Positions 63,307 through 64,000 of a stretch of 64,000 nt of DNA are shown piece after piece (positions within the stretch are counted from its first letter, which is position 1; each line of letters opens with the position of its first letter). Below the pieces are notes generated by a model. The model searched no databases. It had not been told where the DNA came from and was given only the letters and a program-made list of their open reading frames with translations. The position numbers and the translations under genes are program-made. Source of the stretch: Prevotella aurantiaca JCM 15754 (GTDB taxonomy: Bacteria; Bacteroidota; Bacteroidia; Bacteroidales; Bacteroidaceae); contig NZ_BAKF01000005.1 of assembly GCF_000614025.1 (NCBI RefSeq), forward strand, positions 1-64,000, written 5' to 3'.

Positions 63307-64000
63307 ATGGGTAAGAATTCAGACAAACGTCATAATGACGCAAACAGCAACTTGATAGTTTCTATCTGCTATATATGGTGGATAGAGATGAAGAACACCA
63401 TTAAAGACGAAGGTGTGCTTATCTTTTTTATTATCGTTCCGTTGCTTTATCCATTGCTTTACTCATGGATTTACAACAACGAAGTGGTGCGCGATGTGCC
63501 CGTTGTAGTGGTCGACCAATCGCATACAGCAACCTCTCGCGAGTTCATTCGTATGTTTGATGCTTCGCCCGACGTAAAAGTTGCCTACTATTGCAATAGT
63601 ATTCCCGAAGCCGAATCGGTTGTGGGACATCAAAAAGCCAATGGTATTTTGTACTTCCCAGAAAACTTTGAGCGCACAATTAACCGTGGAGAGCAAGCCC
63701 ATGTAAGCATTTATTGCGACATGAGCCTTATGCTTGCCTACAAAGCAATATATCAAACGTCGCTCTATGTGTCGCTCAATATAGGCAAAGAACGGCAGAA
63801 AGAAATGATAGGAACCGTTACGGTGCGCGACGAAGAACTTAGAACGCAACCGTTAGAGGTGGCGGAAGAGCCTATATTCAACGTTACGGGAGGATATGGA
63901 AATGCGGTTCTTCCAGGTGTGTTGATACTTATTTTGCAACAAACACTGCTGCTCGGCATTGGTCTTGCAGCTGGTACGGCACGCGAAAACAATCGCTATC
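63307..64000 (+). CDS. ABC-2 type permease, YhhJ-like (partial, runs off edge)
   Basis: An open frame from ATG at 63307 to the window end (231 codons seen). An N-terminal helix (DEGVLIFFIIVPLLYPLLYS) follows a short basic stretch. A periplasmic domain of about 170 residues is followed by a second helix (LPGVLILILQQTLLLGIGLAAG) and the TARENN segment typical of ABC-2 permeases. It is paralogous to the upstream permease, and the pair probably forms the membrane part of one transporter. Confidence 0.85.
   Translation, partial: MGKNSDKRHNDANSNLIVSICYIWWIEMKNTIKDEGVLIFFIIVPLLYPLLYSWIYNNEVVRDVPVVVVDQSHTATSREFIRMFDASPDVKVAYYCNSIPEAESVVGHQKANGILYFPENFERTINRGEQAHVSIYCDMSLMLAYKAIYQTSLYVSLNIGKERQKEMIGTVTVRDEELRTQPLEVAEEPIFNVTGGYGNAVLPGVLILILQQTLLLGIGLAAGTARENNRY

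Overview
The window looks like a stretch of chromosome from the Bacteroidota, most probably the family Prevotellaceae (an oral Prevotella-type genome). The evidence is indirect but consistent. Promoters have the Bacteroidota form TTTG-N19/20-TAnnTTTG, and Shine-Dalgarno sites are mostly absent. Bacteroidota-type families recur: GLPGLI proteins, carboxypeptidase-regulatory-domain barrels, and domains I would assign to DUF5686, DUF5687, DUF4348, DUF4491 and DUF4492. The content is mainly housekeeping. I see no prophage, insertion sequence or CRISPR array.

Layout. 0.4-10 kb: an lplA-lipA fusion, dxs with a membrane FMN/4Fe-4S protein, panB with a HAD phosphatase, then a lipoprotein-rsmG-MBL hydrolase-ruvC run. 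10-20.4 kb: a small exported protein; a minus-strand block of ftsY, rimO, an HU protein and an unusual HU-membrane-LysM protein; kdsB and a FemAB/GNAT-like protein; then a plus-strand operon of a DUF2520 dehydrogenase, kdsC, maf and a gamma-carbonic anhydrase. 20.4-30 kb: two immunity-like orphans, pheS, a lipoprotein, murB, a PhnP-like hydrolase, tetR-fabG, an rluA-type gene, an SDR gene and an initiator tRNA. 30.5-41 kb: mutS2, crcB and a five-gene minus-strand operon (DUF5687 permease, ABC ATPase, two GLPGLI proteins, outer-membrane barrel). 41-48.3 kb: a plus-strand operon that looks like inositol-lipid synthesis (nucleotidyltransferase, ATP-grasp, CDP-alcohol phosphotransferase, HAD, inositol-phosphate synthase), ending in a DUF5686 barrel. 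48-64 kb: a KAP-like ATPase, rlmH, a phosphohexomutase, a secreted cyclophilin, a His-rich COG0523 metal GTPase, DUF4492-cydA-cydB, and a TolC/HlyD/ABC-2 efflux operon that runs off the right edge.

Two features cut across the map. First, ten copies of an interspersed intergenic element lie about every 6 kb. Each is 186-187 bp between TGTAAAGA/TCTTTACA termini. Each contains four 15-bp modules spaced exactly 22 bp apart, and the heptamer inside each module can face either way. I do not recognise it as a named family, and it is the best candidate here for something undescribed. Second, fourteen genes are interrupted by fifteen apparent one-base losses. Restoring one base at each site gives a full-length product with an intact frame. 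Because indispensable genes are hit and the downstream frames are undamaged, base-calling or assembly error is more likely than real gene decay.
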